Shown one piece after another: positions 1 through 8,493 of a stretch of DNA of 46,650 nucleotides. This DNA comes from Aromatoleum evansii. GTDB taxonomy: Bacteria; Pseudomonadota; Gammaproteobacteria; Burkholderiales; Rhodocyclaceae. The number at the start of each line of letters is the position of its first letter. The stretch's first letter is position 1. The notes beneath the pieces were generated by a model. It searched no databases, had not been told where the DNA came from, and was given only the letters and a program-made list of their open reading frames with translations. Position numbers and translations under genes: made by a program. The stretch is taken from assembly GCF_012910805.1 (NCBI RefSeq), contig NZ_WTVK01000044.1:1-46650 (forward strand), written 5' to 3'.

Positions 1-394
1 CCGTCAGGCGCATCCCGTTGGGGTGGTAGGGGAGCGTCTGGCGGCGCAGGAAGACGAGGTCGGTCTTCTCGCAGTAGTCCACCGGGTGGAGGCCCAGCAG
101 CGTCAGGCGCTTGCCCTCGCGGATGCGCACGAGGCGCGCCTCGATGGTGTCGGGGTCGACGAGATCGGGCGCCTCCCCTTCCAGGCCAAGCAGCACCGCC
201 TTGTCGCTGCCGTGGCCCTTGCCGGTGGCCCCCAGCGAGCCGTACAGCTCTGCCTTCACCCGCCGCACGCGCGGCAAGAGCCCCGCGTCCTTGAGGCCGG
301 ACGCGAAGGTGAGCGCGGCACGCATGGGACCCACGGTGTGGGAACTGGACGGGCCGACGCCGACCTTGAACATCTCGAATACGCTGATCGCCAT
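1..394 (-). CDS. sdaA: L-serine ammonia-lyase, N-terminal part (cut by window edge)
   Basis: Converts L-serine to pyruvate and ammonia with an oxygen-sensitive [4Fe-4S] cluster in the cytoplasm. The 131 visible residues start MAISVFEMFKVG and carry the family hallmark GPSSSHTVGPMRA (about residues 14-26), followed by the conserved YGSLGATGKGHGSDKA stretch. The ATG at 392-394 has GGAG at a good distance upstream. The gene lies 23 nt after the glyA stop in the same direction, so the two are almost certainly co-transcribed. Together they would run glycine to serine to pyruvate, as expected downstream of sarcosine breakdown. The C-terminal cluster-binding part lies left of position 1. Single-chain SdaA is assumed; the other serine dehydratase types do not start like this. 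Confidence 0.93.
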   Translation of the reverse strand, partial: MAISVFEMFKVGVGPSSSHTVGPMRAALTFASGLKDAGLLPRVRRVKAELYGSLGATGKGHGSDKAVLLGLEGEAPDLVDPDTIEARLVRIREGKRLTLLGLHPVDYCEKTDLVFLRRQTLPYHPNGMRLT

Positions 395-417
395 GACGGG
401 TCGCTCCGGAGGCCGGT

Positions 418-1680
418 TCAGCGGGTGGCCGGATAGACCGGGAAGCGCGCGCACAAGGCCTTCGCCTTCTCGCGCACCGCGGCGATCACGGATTGGTCGT
501 CGATGTGGTCGAGCACGTCGCAGATCCAGTTCGTGAGCTCCTTGGCTTCGGCTTCCTTGAAGCCGCGCGTGGTGATCGCCGGCGTGCCGATGCGGATGCC
601 GCTGGTGACGAAGGGCGACTGCGGGTCGTTGGGCACGGCGTTCTTGTTCACCGTGATGTGCGCCGCGCCCAGGGCCGCGTCGGCCTGCTTGCCGGTGAGG
701 CCCTTGGCGACGAGATCGACGAGGAAGAGGTGGTCGTCCGTGCCGCCGGAGACGATCTTGTAGCCGCGCTCGATGAAGACGCCCGCCATCGCGCGGGCGT
801 TCTTGAGCACCTGCTGCTGGTAGGCGCGAAACTCGGGCTGCAGCGCTTCCTTGAGCGCGACCGCCTTGCCCGCGATGACGTGCATGAGCGGGCCGCCCTG
901 GATGCCGGGGAACACCACGGCGTTGAGCTTCTTCTCCAGATCCGGGTTGGCGCGCGCGAGGATCAGGCCGCCGCGCGGGCCGCGCAGGGTCTTGTGGGTG
1001 GTGGTGGTGACGACGTCGGCGAAGGGGATGGGGTTGGGATACAGGCCCGCGGCGACGAGGCCGGCGACGTGGGCCATGTCGACGAAGAGATACGCACCCA
1101 CGGCATCGGCGATCGCGCGGAAGCGCTGCCAGTCGACCACGCGCGAGTAGGCCGAGAAGCCCGCGACGATCATCTTCGGCTTGTGTTCCTTCGCGAGCTG
1201 TTCGACCTGGGCGTAGTCGATCTCGCCGGTCGCTTCATCGAGGCCGTACTGGATGGCGTTGTAGAGCTTGCCGGAGAAGTTCACCTTGGCGCCGTGCGTG
1301 AGGTGACCGCCGTGGGCGAGGCTCATGCCCAGCACGGTGTCGTGCGGCTCGAGCAGCGCCATGTACACCGCGGCGTTGGCCTGCGAGCCCGAGTGCGGCT
1401 GGACATTGGCGAAGTCGGCGCCGAAGAGGAGCTTGGCGCGGTCGATCGCGAGCTGCTCGACCACATCGACGTGCTCGCAGCCGCCGTAGTAGCGCTTCGC
1501 CGGGTAGCCCTCGGCGTACTTGTTGGTGAGCACGCTGCCCTGCGCTTCGAGCACGCGCGGGCTGGTGTAGTTCTCGGAGGCGATCAGCTCGATGTGCGAT
1601 TCCTGGCGCTCGAACTCGCCCTCCATCGCCGCCTGCAGCTCGTCGTCGAAATCGGCAATGCGGTCGGTCAGTGCAAACAT
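418..1680 (-). CDS. glyA: Serine hydroxymethyltransferase
   Basis: PLP enzyme interconverting glycine plus 5,10-methylene-THF and serine plus THF in the cytosol. The protein is 420 residues, the normal bacterial length. It begins [15 protein letters not shown] and has [21 protein letters not shown], the Lys-containing PLP motif [16 protein letters not shown], and [14 protein letters not shown] near the C-terminus. The open frame runs upstream to 2076, but the ATG at 1678-1680 is preceded by GAGGAG at good spacing and matches the family N-terminus. It is followed by sdaA. Because creatinine breakdown ends in sarcosine, whose oxidation gives glycine and a one-carbon unit, this copy may be a catabolic paralogue (inference). 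A second, housekeeping glyA elsewhere would support that. Confidence 0.97.
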   Translation of the reverse strand: MFALTDRIADFDDELQAAMEGEFERQESHIELIASENYTSPRVLEAQGSVLTNKYAEGYPAKRYYGGCEHVDVVEQLAIDRAKLLFGADFANVQPHSGSQANAAVYMALLEPHDTVLGMSLAHGGHLTHGAKVNFSGKLYNAIQYGLDEATGEIDYAQVEQLAKEHKPKMIVAGFSAYSRVVDWQRFRAIADAVGAYLFVDMAHVAGLVAAGLYPNPIPFADVVTTTTHKTLRGPRGGLILARANPDLEKKLNAVVFPGIQGGPLMHVIAGKAVALKEALQPEFRAYQQQVLKNARAMAGVFIERGYKIVSGGTDDHLFLVDLVAKGLTGKQADAALGAAHITVNKNAVPNDPQSPFVTSGIRIGTPAITTRGFKEAEAKELTNWICDVLDHIDDQSVIAAVREKAKALCARFPVYPATR

Positions 1681-2094
1681 TCGTATTGTCTCCTCGGTCT
1701 TGGACTGTCGTTGCCGACAGCGGCCGCAGCGGATGGCGGCTTCATGGGAAGAGATGTTAGGAAGTTCGCCCGGGGCGCTTTTGCCTGTATCCGTCACGCG
1801 TTTGCTTGATATGGACCGAAGGCGAGGAACGGAATCCCCGCCCCAGGCGCCCTGCCGTTTCAGCCCGCCGCGAATTCCTGGGGTGGATGTGCCGAAGGCG
1901 ACATGCGTCGCATGTGGCAATGCAAGGGGGGCGGAAGCATTCGGGAATGGCTCCAGGCACAAGGAATGCTGTATCGTCCGGGCCACCCGACACAGCCCCC
2001 TGAATGCCGACATGCATTGTCTGTCACCCCCCGGCACGATCCACCTGCTCCGCCGTGCTGGACAGAGAGCCGGCACCGATGGCCATACACGTTC
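1681..2094. other. Intergenic region between glyA and the DUF3592 gene
   Basis: This 414-nt stretch separates two divergent genes and should hold both promoters. No gene with a family match is visible. On the minus strand two TGTCG pentamers (2008-2012 and 1988-1992) lie 20 bp apart. This recalls the 21-bp repeats near the creatinine genes but lacks the GA-WA positions. I find no convincing riboswitch or terminator. Confidence 0.5.
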
Positions 2095-2511
2095 ATGACC
2101 TGGATTACGGCCCTGAGCAGCCTCTTCGCATTGATCGGCGCGGCGATGCTGATTGCCGCCGGGCGACAGTTCGCACGGACGCGCGTATTCGTCCGGCAGT
2201 CGGTGGTCGCCCCGGGTACGATCGTCGCGCTGACCGAAAACCGTGAGCGGGATGAGGTCAGCTACTTCCCGACCGTGAAGTTCAGGATTGTCACGGGGCG
2301 TGAAATCACTTTCCAGTCAGCAATGGGCAGCAGCCAGGATGCCGGACGCATCGGCGACAGCGTCGTGGTGCGCTACCGCGCCGACCAGCCGCACATTGCC
2401 GAGATCGACCGCTTCATGCCGCTGTGGGGGCAGGCGCTGCTGTTCGGGGGACTTGGCCTTGTGTTCCTCGTGGTGGGCCTTGGGATCCTCACCGGCCTGT
2501 TGCCCGTCTGA
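2095..2511 (+). CDS. DUF3592 family membrane protein
   Basis: A 138-residue protein of unknown function. Hydrophobic segments lie at both ends (about residues 4-22 and 111-135). Between them is a compact beta-rich domain with YFPTVKFR and [19 protein letters not shown], typical of DUF3592. It probably sits in the inner membrane with the middle domain outside. The frame is open back to 1903, but the ATG at 2095 starts directly before the first membrane helix, as in the family. It is convergent with the MFS gene and has no visible functional link to its neighbours. Confidence 0.75.
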   Translation: MTWITALSSLFALIGAAMLIAAGRQFARTRVFVRQSVVAPGTIVALTENRERDEVSYFPTVKFRIVTGREITFQSAMGSSQDAGRIGDSVVVRYRADQPHIAEIDRFMPLWGQALLFGGLGLVFLVVGLGILTGLLPV

Positions 2512-2584
2512 AAGCCGGCCGGGTGGCAGCGGCCCGCCTTCGCGCCTCCACCCAGGACCGACATTCAATCGCGTCCGCGAATCC

Positions 2585-3961
2585 TTATTCCTGCGGTGAC
2601 CGACCGTACAGGCGCCGGTTCGACTCCGGATGCGCCGACCCGTGGCGAAACTGCAAGGTAATCACCGCCCCCACCGCCAGCAAGCCTGCGATCAGATACA
2701 ACCCATTGTCCAGGCTTCCCGTCGTCGTCTTCACCCAGCCGAGCATGGTCGGGCTGGCGAAACCGCCGATCAGGCCCAGGCTGTTGATGAAGGCGATGGT
2801 GCCCGCCGCGGCCTTCGTGCCGCCGAGGAAATCCGTCGCGATCGCCCAGAAGAGCGGTTGCAGCGTGAAGATGCCGGCCGTGGCGATGCTCATCACCAGC
2901 AGCGATAGCGGCAGGTTTCCCGCGGTCTGCGAGATGGTGGCGAGCGCGGCGGCGCCGATCAACGCGCAGGCAACGGTGTGGCGACGGCGCTCGCCGCTGC
3001 GGTCGGAGTGGCGGCACACGAGGATCATCGTCAGCACCGCGACGCCGTAGGGGATGGCCGAGTACAGGCCGATCGAGAGCACGTCGGTGACGCCTGCGCC
3101 CTTGATCAGGGTCGGCAACCAGAAGCTGATCGCATACACGCCGCAGATGAAGGTGAACCACGCGAGCGCCATCGCATACACGCGCGGCGACTTCACGGCG
3201 TCGCCGAAGGAATGGTTGTGGAAGAAGGGGCGCGCGGCGTGGTCGCGCTTCAGTTCGGCGACGACGACGGCCTTCTCCTCGGCGCTGAGCCACCTCGCCT
3301 GCTGCGGCCGATCGTCGAGGTAGAAGTACGCGATCACGCCGAGCAGGCAGGACGGCAGGCCCTCGATGAGGAACATCCACTGCCAGCCACCCAGCCCGTT
3401 GAACCCGTCGAATGTCCGCATGACCCAGCCCGACAGCGGGCCGCCAACCACGCCCGCCGTCGCGACAGCGGTGAGGAACAGCGCCATCACGCGCGCCCGC
3501 CGGTTGGCGGGGTACCAGCAGGTGAGGTAGAAGATCATGCCGGGGAAGAAGCCGGCCTCGAACACGCCGAGCAGGAAGCGCAGCACGTAGAAGACGGCCG
3601 GCGAGGTGATGAACATCATCGCCGCGGACGTGAGCCCCCACAGCACCATGATGCGCACGAGCGTCTTGCGCGCGCCGATCCTCTCCAGGATCAGGTTGCT
3701 CGGAACCTCGAACAGGAAGTAGCCCACGAAGAAGATGCCGGCGCCCAGGCCGTACACCGCGTCGCTAAAGCCCAGCGCGTCCTTCATCTGCAGCTGGGCG
3801 AAGCCGACGTTGATGCGGTCGAGGTAGGCGGCGACGTAGCAGATGAACAGGAAGGGCATCAGGCGCCAGGTTATCTTGCGATAGGTCGCGTCCACCCTCT
3901 GCTCCTGCACGCCCTCACGAGGCCCCGCGGCGAAGGGCATCTCCAGTACTGTTGTAGTCAT
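2585..3961 (-). CDS. MFS transporter, anion:cation symporter (ACS) family
   Basis: Inner-membrane secondary carrier of 458 residues with about 12 hydrophobic segments. The first helix region contains YLDRINVGFAQLQM, the ACS signature near helix 1, and helix 4-5 has FEAGFFPGMIFYLTCWYP. The family carries organic anions such as tartrate, phthalate, hexuronates and related acids; the substrate here cannot be read from sequence. The frame extends to 4471, but the ATG at 3959-3961 follows an AGGAG-type site (minus strand GAGGAGACACGA) and gives the normal cytoplasmic N-terminus. The ketoacyl synthase gene lies 113 nt upstream in the same direction, so they may form one transcript; the gap holds a GCGCCGG/CCGGCGC hairpin at about 4010-4030. 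Confidence 0.9.
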   Translation of the reverse strand: MTTTVLEMPFAAGPREGVQEQRVDATYRKITWRLMPFLFICYVAAYLDRINVGFAQLQMKDALGFSDAVYGLGAGIFFVGYFLFEVPSNLILERIGARKTLVRIMVLWGLTSAAMMFITSPAVFYVLRFLLGVFEAGFFPGMIFYLTCWYPANRRARVMALFLTAVATAGVVGGPLSGWVMRTFDGFNGLGGWQWMFLIEGLPSCLLGVIAYFYLDDRPQQARWLSAEEKAVVVAELKRDHAARPFFHNHSFGDAVKSPRVYAMALAWFTFICGVYAISFWLPTLIKGAGVTDVLSIGLYSAIPYGVAVLTMILVCRHSDRSGERRRHTVACALIGAAALATISQTAGNLPLSLLVMSIATAGIFTLQPLFWAIATDFLGGTKAAAGTIAFINSLGLIGGFASPTMLGWVKTTTGSLDNGLYLIAGLLAVGAVITLQFRHGSAHPESNRRLYGRSPQE

Positions 3962-4074
3962 TCGTGTCTCCTCGTTCGAATATTTTTTCGAATCGGTGTG
4001 GATCGACGGTGCGCCGGTGATGCCGGCGCGTCCGCCGGTGCTGCGGTTCAGTTCAGTTCGGTTCCGCCCTCCCT

Positions 4075-5388
4075 TCAGTCCTTGACGGCGCCGAACAGCA
4101 GCGCCGCGTTGGTACCGCCGAAGCCGAAGGAATTCGACAGCGCGGTCCGCACCGGGCGGCGCTTGGCGACGCGGGGCACGAAGTCCATGCCGGCGAACTC
4201 CACCGGTGGTTCGGCGAGGTTGAGCGTCGGCGGCACGATCTGGTCGCGGAGCGCGAGCATGCACACGATGGCCTCGACGGCGCCCGCGGCACCGAGCAGA
4301 TGCCCCATCGCCGATTTGGTCGAGGATACCGACAACCCGCCCTCCCCGCCGCGCATGGCATGTTCGCCGAAGACCTCGCGCAGCGCGCGCAGCTCGACGA
4401 GATCGCCGAGCGGGGTCGAGGTCGCGTGGGCGTTCACGTAGTCCACGTCCGCCGGAGCAACGCCCGCCCACGCGAGCGCGGCGCGCATCGCACGCAGGGC
4501 CCCGCTGCCGTCCTCAGGCGGCGCGGCAATGTGATAGCCGTCGCCCGACAGGCCGTAGCCCAGCACCTCGGCGTGGATGCGCGCGCCGCGCGCCCGTGCG
4601 TGCTCGTAGTCCTCGAGCACGACGATGCCGCTACCCTCGCCGATCACGAAGCCGTCGCGCGCGGCGTCCCACGGGCGCGAGGCGGCCTGCGGGGTGTCGT
4701 TGAAGCCGGTCGACAGCGCGCGGGCGGCGCAGAAGCCGGCGATGCCCAGGCGCGACACCGCAGCCTCGGTGCCGCCGGCCACCATCACGTCGGCATCGCC
4801 CAGCATCACCATGCGCGCGGCGTCGCCGATCGCGTGGGCGCCGCTCGCGCAGGCGGTCGCGACGCCGTGCGTGGGCCCCTGCAGGCCGTGACGGATCCCG
4901 ACCTGGCCGGCGGCCAGATTCACCAGCGCGGACGGAATGAAGAAGGGCGAGATGCGCCGCGCGCCCTGGCGTTCCAGCGTCAGTGCACCCTCGGCGAGCG
5001 CCGGCAGGCCGCCGATGCCCGAGCCTATCAGCACGCCGGTGCGCTCGCGGGCGCGCTGGGTCGTCGGATGCCAGTCCGCATCCTGCAGCGCCTGCTCGGC
5101 CGCGCACAGCGCGTACATCGCGAAGCGGTCCATCTTGCGCTGGTCCTTCGGCGGCACCCATTCGTCGGCATTGAAACCGCCGTCGGCACTTGGACCTTCG
5201 GGCAGCAGGCCGGCGATGCGCGAGGGCAGATCCGCGACCTCGAAGCGGTCGATCGCGCGAATGCCCGACTCGCCCGCGAGGAGCCGCGCCCATGTGTGCT
5301 CCACGCCGACACCGAGCGGGGTCGCAAGCCCCCAGCCCGTCACGACCACGCGCCGCAGCGCCCTGCTCCCTGCCCCTGCTCCCGCCAT
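4075..5388 (-). CDS. fabF: Beta-ketoacyl-ACP synthase II-like protein
   Basis: A 437-residue thiolase-fold condensing enzyme. The catalytic set of KAS II is present: Cys180 in VATACASGAHAIG, His321 in NAHATSTPLGD, Lys358 and His363 in KSAMGHLLGAAG. The glycine-rich end NSFGFGGTNAALLF is intact. The usual fab gene neighbours (fabD, fabG, acpP) are absent; it sits between an MFS carrier and a divergent LysR regulator. It is therefore probably a paralogue rather than the housekeeping enzyme, and its true substrate is unknown. The ATG at 5386-5388 has GGAAGTAAG before it. It may be controlled by the neighbouring LysR protein (inference). Confidence 0.88.
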   Translation of the reverse strand: MAGAGAGSRALRRVVVTGWGLATPLGVGVEHTWARLLAGESGIRAIDRFEVADLPSRIAGLLPEGPSADGGFNADEWVPPKDQRKMDRFAMYALCAAEQALQDADWHPTTQRARERTGVLIGSGIGGLPALAEGALTLERQGARRISPFFIPSALVNLAAGQVGIRHGLQGPTHGVATACASGAHAIGDAARMVMLGDADVMVAGGTEAAVSRLGIAGFCAARALSTGFNDTPQAASRPWDAARDGFVIGEGSGIVVLEDYEHARARGARIHAEVLGYGLSGDGYHIAAPPEDGSGALRAMRAALAWAGVAPADVDYVNAHATSTPLGDLVELRALREVFGEHAMRGGEGGLSVSSTKSAMGHLLGAAGAVEAIVCMLALRDQIVPPTLNLAEPPVEFAGMDFVPRVAKRRPVRTALSNSFGFGGTNAALLFGAVKD

Positions 5389-5494
5389 CTTACTTCCTCA
5401 TGCAAGTCTGCCGAGCGACCGCAACTGCAGCCGCCCCGATGTGTGAATCCTAGTCGACACTATTTCCAATATTATTTACAGTTGATGCGCGATT

Positions 5495-5509
5495 ATTGCC
5501 TTCAGCAAT
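5495..5509. promoter_or_regulatory. LysR-type T-N11-A palindrome
   Basis: ATTGC-CTTCA-GCAAT is a perfect 5-bp inverted repeat with the T-N11-A form of LysR operators. It lies 27 bp before the LysR gene and in the divergent promoter region shared with the ketoacyl synthase gene. Autoregulation and control of the fabF-like/MFS unit are inferred from position. Confidence 0.5.
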
Positions 5510-5536
5510 CACTATCCACTCACCCGAGCCCCGCCC

Positions 5537-6454
5537 ATGCGCTTCGAAATCCGCCACATGCGCGCCTTCATCGCCGTCGCCGAGGAGTTGCAGTTCCGCC
5601 CCGCCGCCGAGCGCCTGCACATGACGCAGTCGGCGCTCACGCGCACGATCCAGCACCTGGAGGAAGCCGTCGGCGCGGAGCTGCTGTCGCGCACGACGCG
5701 CGTCGTGCAGCTCACCGAGGCCGGGCGCACCTTCCTCTACGAATGCCGCCTCGCGCTCGGCCACATCGAGAAGGCCTCGCTGCTCGCGCAGGCCGCCGCC
5801 GACGGCAAGGTGGGTTACCTGCGCATCGCGTACATGGACTTCGCGATCAACGGCAAGCTGCCGATGATCATCGAGAAATTCCTGCACACGCATCCGGGCA
5901 TCAAGGTCGAGCTGTTTCACTTCCCGAGCTCGAAGCAGAAGGAGGCGCTGCTCGAGTCGCGCATCGACATCGGCTTCCTGATCGGCCCCTTCGAATCACC
6001 CACCGTGAGCCAGCTCCTGCTCGCGCGCGAGGAACTGGTCGTGCTGCTTCCGGCCGCGCATCCACTCGCCGACAAGCCGTCGATTTCGATCCGCGACCTC
6101 GCTAACGAAAAATTCATCCTCGGCTCGAAGGAGTCGTGGGAAGCCTTCCGCTCGCACTTCTTCGCCCTGTGCCACGCTGCCAACTTCTCGCCCCTCGTCG
6201 CGCAGGAGGCCTCGACCAGCGACGGCATCTTCGGGCTGGTCGCTGCGAACATCGGCGTCGCGCTGTACGCGCGCTGCGCGGAGAACATCCAGCGCAAGGG
6301 GCTGGTGATCCGTCCGCTCGCCGGTCGGCAAAAGCCGCTGGAGACCCTGGTGTGCTGGCGCAAGGACATTCCGACTCCCACCGTGGACCGCTTCGCGCAG
6401 TTCCTGCACGACAACGCCGAGGAATTCGGCATCGCGAGCGAAGCACGAGAATAG
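5537..6454 (+). CDS. LysR family transcriptional regulator
   Basis: A 305-residue regulator. The N-terminal winged helix-turn-helix (about residues 1-60) has FIAVAEELQFRPAAERLHMTQSALTRTIQHLEE, a canonical LysR DNA-binding helix. Residues 90-300 form the periplasmic-binding-like effector domain. It is transcribed away from the fabF-like gene and towards the end of the TRAP operon. By the usual LysR logic its main target is the divergent fabF-like/MFS unit; a role in TRAP control is less likely because that operon starts about 4 kb away. The effector is unknown. Confidence 0.92.
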   Translation: MRFEIRHMRAFIAVAEELQFRPAAERLHMTQSALTRTIQHLEEAVGAELLSRTTRVVQLTEAGRTFLYECRLALGHIEKASLLAQAAADGKVGYLRIAYMDFAINGKLPMIIEKFLHTHPGIKVELFHFPSSKQKEALLESRIDIGFLIGPFESPTVSQLLLAREELVVLLPAAHPLADKPSISIRDLANEKFILGSKESWEAFRSHFFALCHAANFSPLVAQEASTSDGIFGLVAANIGVALYARCAENIQRKGLVIRPLAGRQKPLETLVCWRKDIPTPTVDRFAQFLHDNAEEFGIASEARE

Positions 6455-6488
6455 CCGCGCACCGCGCCGGAACTGTTGCCGCTTGCAG

Positions 6489-6520
6489 GGCGATTGTTGT
6501 TTTGGTGCGCAATAATCGCC
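6489..6520 (+). terminator. Stem-loop after the LysR gene
   Basis: GGCGATTGTTG (6489-6499) pairs with CAATAATCGCC (6510-6520), 11 positions with one non-Watson-Crick pair, 35 nt after the LysR stop. There is no clear T tract, so termination is only possible. Confidence 0.4.
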
Positions 6521-6539
6521 ATCGATCCTCACCCGCAGG

Positions 6540-6578
6540 AAAAAAGCGACCCGCAGGCCTGGAGTGCCTGCGGATCGC
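6540..6578 (-). terminator. Rho-independent terminator of the TRAP operon
   Basis: Read on the minus strand, a stem of GCGA plus CCGCAGGC with its complement (6546-6578, one mismatch, 7-nt loop) is followed at once by six T residues (A run at 6540-6545 on the plus strand). It lies 25 nt after the dctM stop codon, as expected for the end of that operon. Confidence 0.8.
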
Positions 6579-6602
6579 CAAGGGGGAGGACGGTGAGCGA
6601 GA

Positions 6603-7892
6603 TCAGAAGAAGCGGTTGGGGACGAAGGTCACGATCTCCGGGAACACCGTGAACAGCCCGATCACGCCGAGCATGATCAGCCAGTAGGGCACGGTGGCCC
6701 ACGACGCCTCGCCCAGGCTCACCTTGCGCCTGGAGATCGTCACGAGCACGAAGAGGTTGAGCCCCACCGGCGGCGTGATCATGCCGACCTCCATCAGGAT
6801 CGTGACGACGATGCCGAACCAGATGGGGTCGAACTGCATCGACATCATCAGCGGGAAGGCGATCGGCAGCGTCATCAGCAGCAGCGAGATGCCGTCGAAG
6901 AAGCAGCCCAGCACCAGATACACGAGCACGATCGCGAACAGCACCTCGTAGCGGCTCAGGCCCATCTTCGCGACCCAGTCGACGAGTTCCTTCGGCAGGC
7001 CAAGGACGCTGATCGCCTGCGCGAGGATCAGCGTGCCGAGCAGCACCATCGCGATCGTGCCGAACATCAGCACCGAGGTCTTGAACGACTGCCACAGCTT
7101 CGGCAGCGTCAGGTCGCCCCACACGAAGCCCAGCACCGTCGCCGCGACCACGCCCAGTGCGGCGGCCTCGGTGGTCGTCGCGAGGCCCATGTAGATCGTG
7201 CCGAGCACGAAGAAGATCAGGATCGGCAGCGGCCAGATCGCGCGCAGCCCGGTGAAGATCTCGCCCCAGGTCGGGCGTTCGTCCTCCTTCGGCGCCAGAT
7301 CCTTGCGGAAGTAGCACAGGCCCGCGATGTAGGCCGAGAACAGGCCGGCGATGAGCAGCCCCGGCACGATGCCGGCGAGGAAGAGCTTGCCGATCGACAC
7401 GTCCTGCGTGGCGCCATAGATCAGCAGCGACAGACTGGGCGGGATCAGCAGGCCGAGCGTGCCGCCGGCCGCGAGCGAGGCGATGACGGTCGCCGGGTCG
7501 TAGCCGCGCTTCACCAGTTCGGGATAGCCGACCGAACCGATCGCCGCCGCTGTCGACGAACTCGAGCCGCTGACCGCGCCGAACACCGTGCACACCGCGA
7601 TGTTGGTGTGCAGCAGCTTGCCCGAGAAGCGATGGAACAGCGGCGTGAGGCCGTTGTAGATGCGCCCGGAGATGCCGCTCGCCATCAGGATATCGCCGAG
7701 GAAGATGAACAGCGGCACGGCGCTCAGGGTGAAGTCGGTGAAGGTGTTCCACACCGCCTGCACCGCGAGCGAGGTCGCGTCCCCCACCTGGAACTGCAGC
7801 AGGATCAGGCCGGTGAGCCCGAGCGCTGCGCCCAGCACCGCGCCGGTCACCATCAGCACGAGCATACTGGTCGAAAGGATGCCCCAGGTCAT
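6603..7892 (-). CDS. dctM: TRAP transporter large permease (DctM)
   Basis: A 429-residue inner-membrane protein with about 12 hydrophobic segments, forming the ion-coupled channel of a tripartite ATP-independent periplasmic transporter. Family signatures include GAVSGSSSSTAAAIGSVGYPELVKRGYDP and GGTLGLLIPPS early, and GMITPPVGLNLFV near the end. The start ATG at 7890-7892 overlaps the stop of the small permease gene by 4 nt (ATGA), so translation is coupled. It is the last gene of the set and is followed by a good terminator. TRAP systems mostly move carboxylates; a creatinine-derived carboxylate such as N-carbamoylsarcosine is suggested only by the neighbouring amidase. Confidence 0.95.
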   Translation of the reverse strand: MTWGILSTSMLVLMVTGAVLGAALGLTGLILLQFQVGDATSLAVQAVWNTFTDFTLSAVPLFIFLGDILMASGISGRIYNGLTPLFHRFSGKLLHTNIAVCTVFGAVSGSSSSTAAAIGSVGYPELVKRGYDPATVIASLAAGGTLGLLIPPSLSLLIYGATQDVSIGKLFLAGIVPGLLIAGLFSAYIAGLCYFRKDLAPKEDERPTWGEIFTGLRAIWPLPILIFFVLGTIYMGLATTTEAAALGVVAATVLGFVWGDLTLPKLWQSFKTSVLMFGTIAMVLLGTLILAQAISVLGLPKELVDWVAKMGLSRYEVLFAIVLVYLVLGCFFDGISLLLMTLPIAFPLMMSMQFDPIWFGIVVTILMEVGMITPPVGLNLFVLVTISRRKVSLGEASWATVPYWLIMLGVIGLFTVFPEIVTFVPNRFF

Positions 7893-8416
7893 AGCGCTTC
7901 CTCCTCGCCAGCGAGGGAGAACAGCGACGGGCGGCCGGCAAGCTGGCGCAGGCTGTCGAAGAGCTGGCCGAGGCTGACGAGCACCATCACCACGGTGCAC
8001 AGCGGCAGCATCGCCATCCACGGCCACAGCAGCATCGAGCCGATGTCCGAGCGCGCGTCGAGCAGGCGCGAGAAGTCGGCGAAATCGTAGGAGAGCGCGA
8101 AGAACCACACGCAGAAGGTGGTGAGGATCACGGTGGCGCCGATGTCGACGAAGTGGCGCAGCGGCCCCTGCAGGCCGCGCGTGACGATGTCGAGGATGAT
8201 GTGACGGCGCATCACGAGGCCCAGCGGCATGGCGAGAAAGGCCATCGTGGCGAACAGCAGGCCGATGAATTCATCGGAGAAGGCGAAGGGTGCGCCGACG
8301 AAGTAGCGCATCACGACGCCCAGGAACACGAACAGGCTCATCAGCACGGCCGCCACGGCAGCGAGCCGGTTCATGCCGAGCGCGAGCCTTTCCAGGCAGC
8401 GGATCAGGAAGTGCAT
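7889..8416 (-). CDS. dctQ: TRAP transporter small permease (DctQ)
   Basis: A 175-residue membrane protein with four hydrophobic segments (about residues 15-38, 50-70, 88-110 and 128-152), the normal DctQ layout. VVMRYFVGAPFAFSDEF in the first half is the usual DctQ motif. It overlaps dctM by 4 nt and is 77 nt downstream of dctP. It forms the membrane complex with DctM and receives substrate from DctP. Confidence 0.93.
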   Translation of the reverse strand: MHFLIRCLERLALGMNRLAAVAAVLMSLFVFLGVVMRYFVGAPFAFSDEFIGLLFATMAFLAMPLGLVMRRHIILDIVTRGLQGPLRHFVDIGATVILTTFCVWFFALSYDFADFSRLLDARSDIGSMLLWPWMAMLPLCTVVMVLVSLGQLFDSLRQLAGRPSLFSLAGEEEAL

Positions 8417-8493
8417 CTTGGTCTCCAGCGATGGGTTGCGACACGATCCGGGCGGCCGTCATGGGTCAAGACAGGCCGCCCCTGCGACGCCGC

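Noticed and set aside
1988-2012. TGTCG repeat upstream of glyA as a fifth regulon site
   Set aside because: Spacing is 20 bp instead of 21 and the GA-WA positions are absent.
1681-2094. Glycine riboswitch before glyA
   Set aside because: The conserved aptamer core is not found on the minus strand.
4300-6105. Long open frame on the plus strand opposite the ketoacyl synthase gene
   Set aside because: It is an antisense shadow in GC-rich sequence with Arg/Ala-rich, low-complexity translation and no domain.
5489-6520. 11-mer GCGATTATTGC shared by 5489-5499 and, inverted, 6509-6519
   Set aside because: The second copy is one arm of a stem-loop after the LysR gene; a single short match is likely chance.
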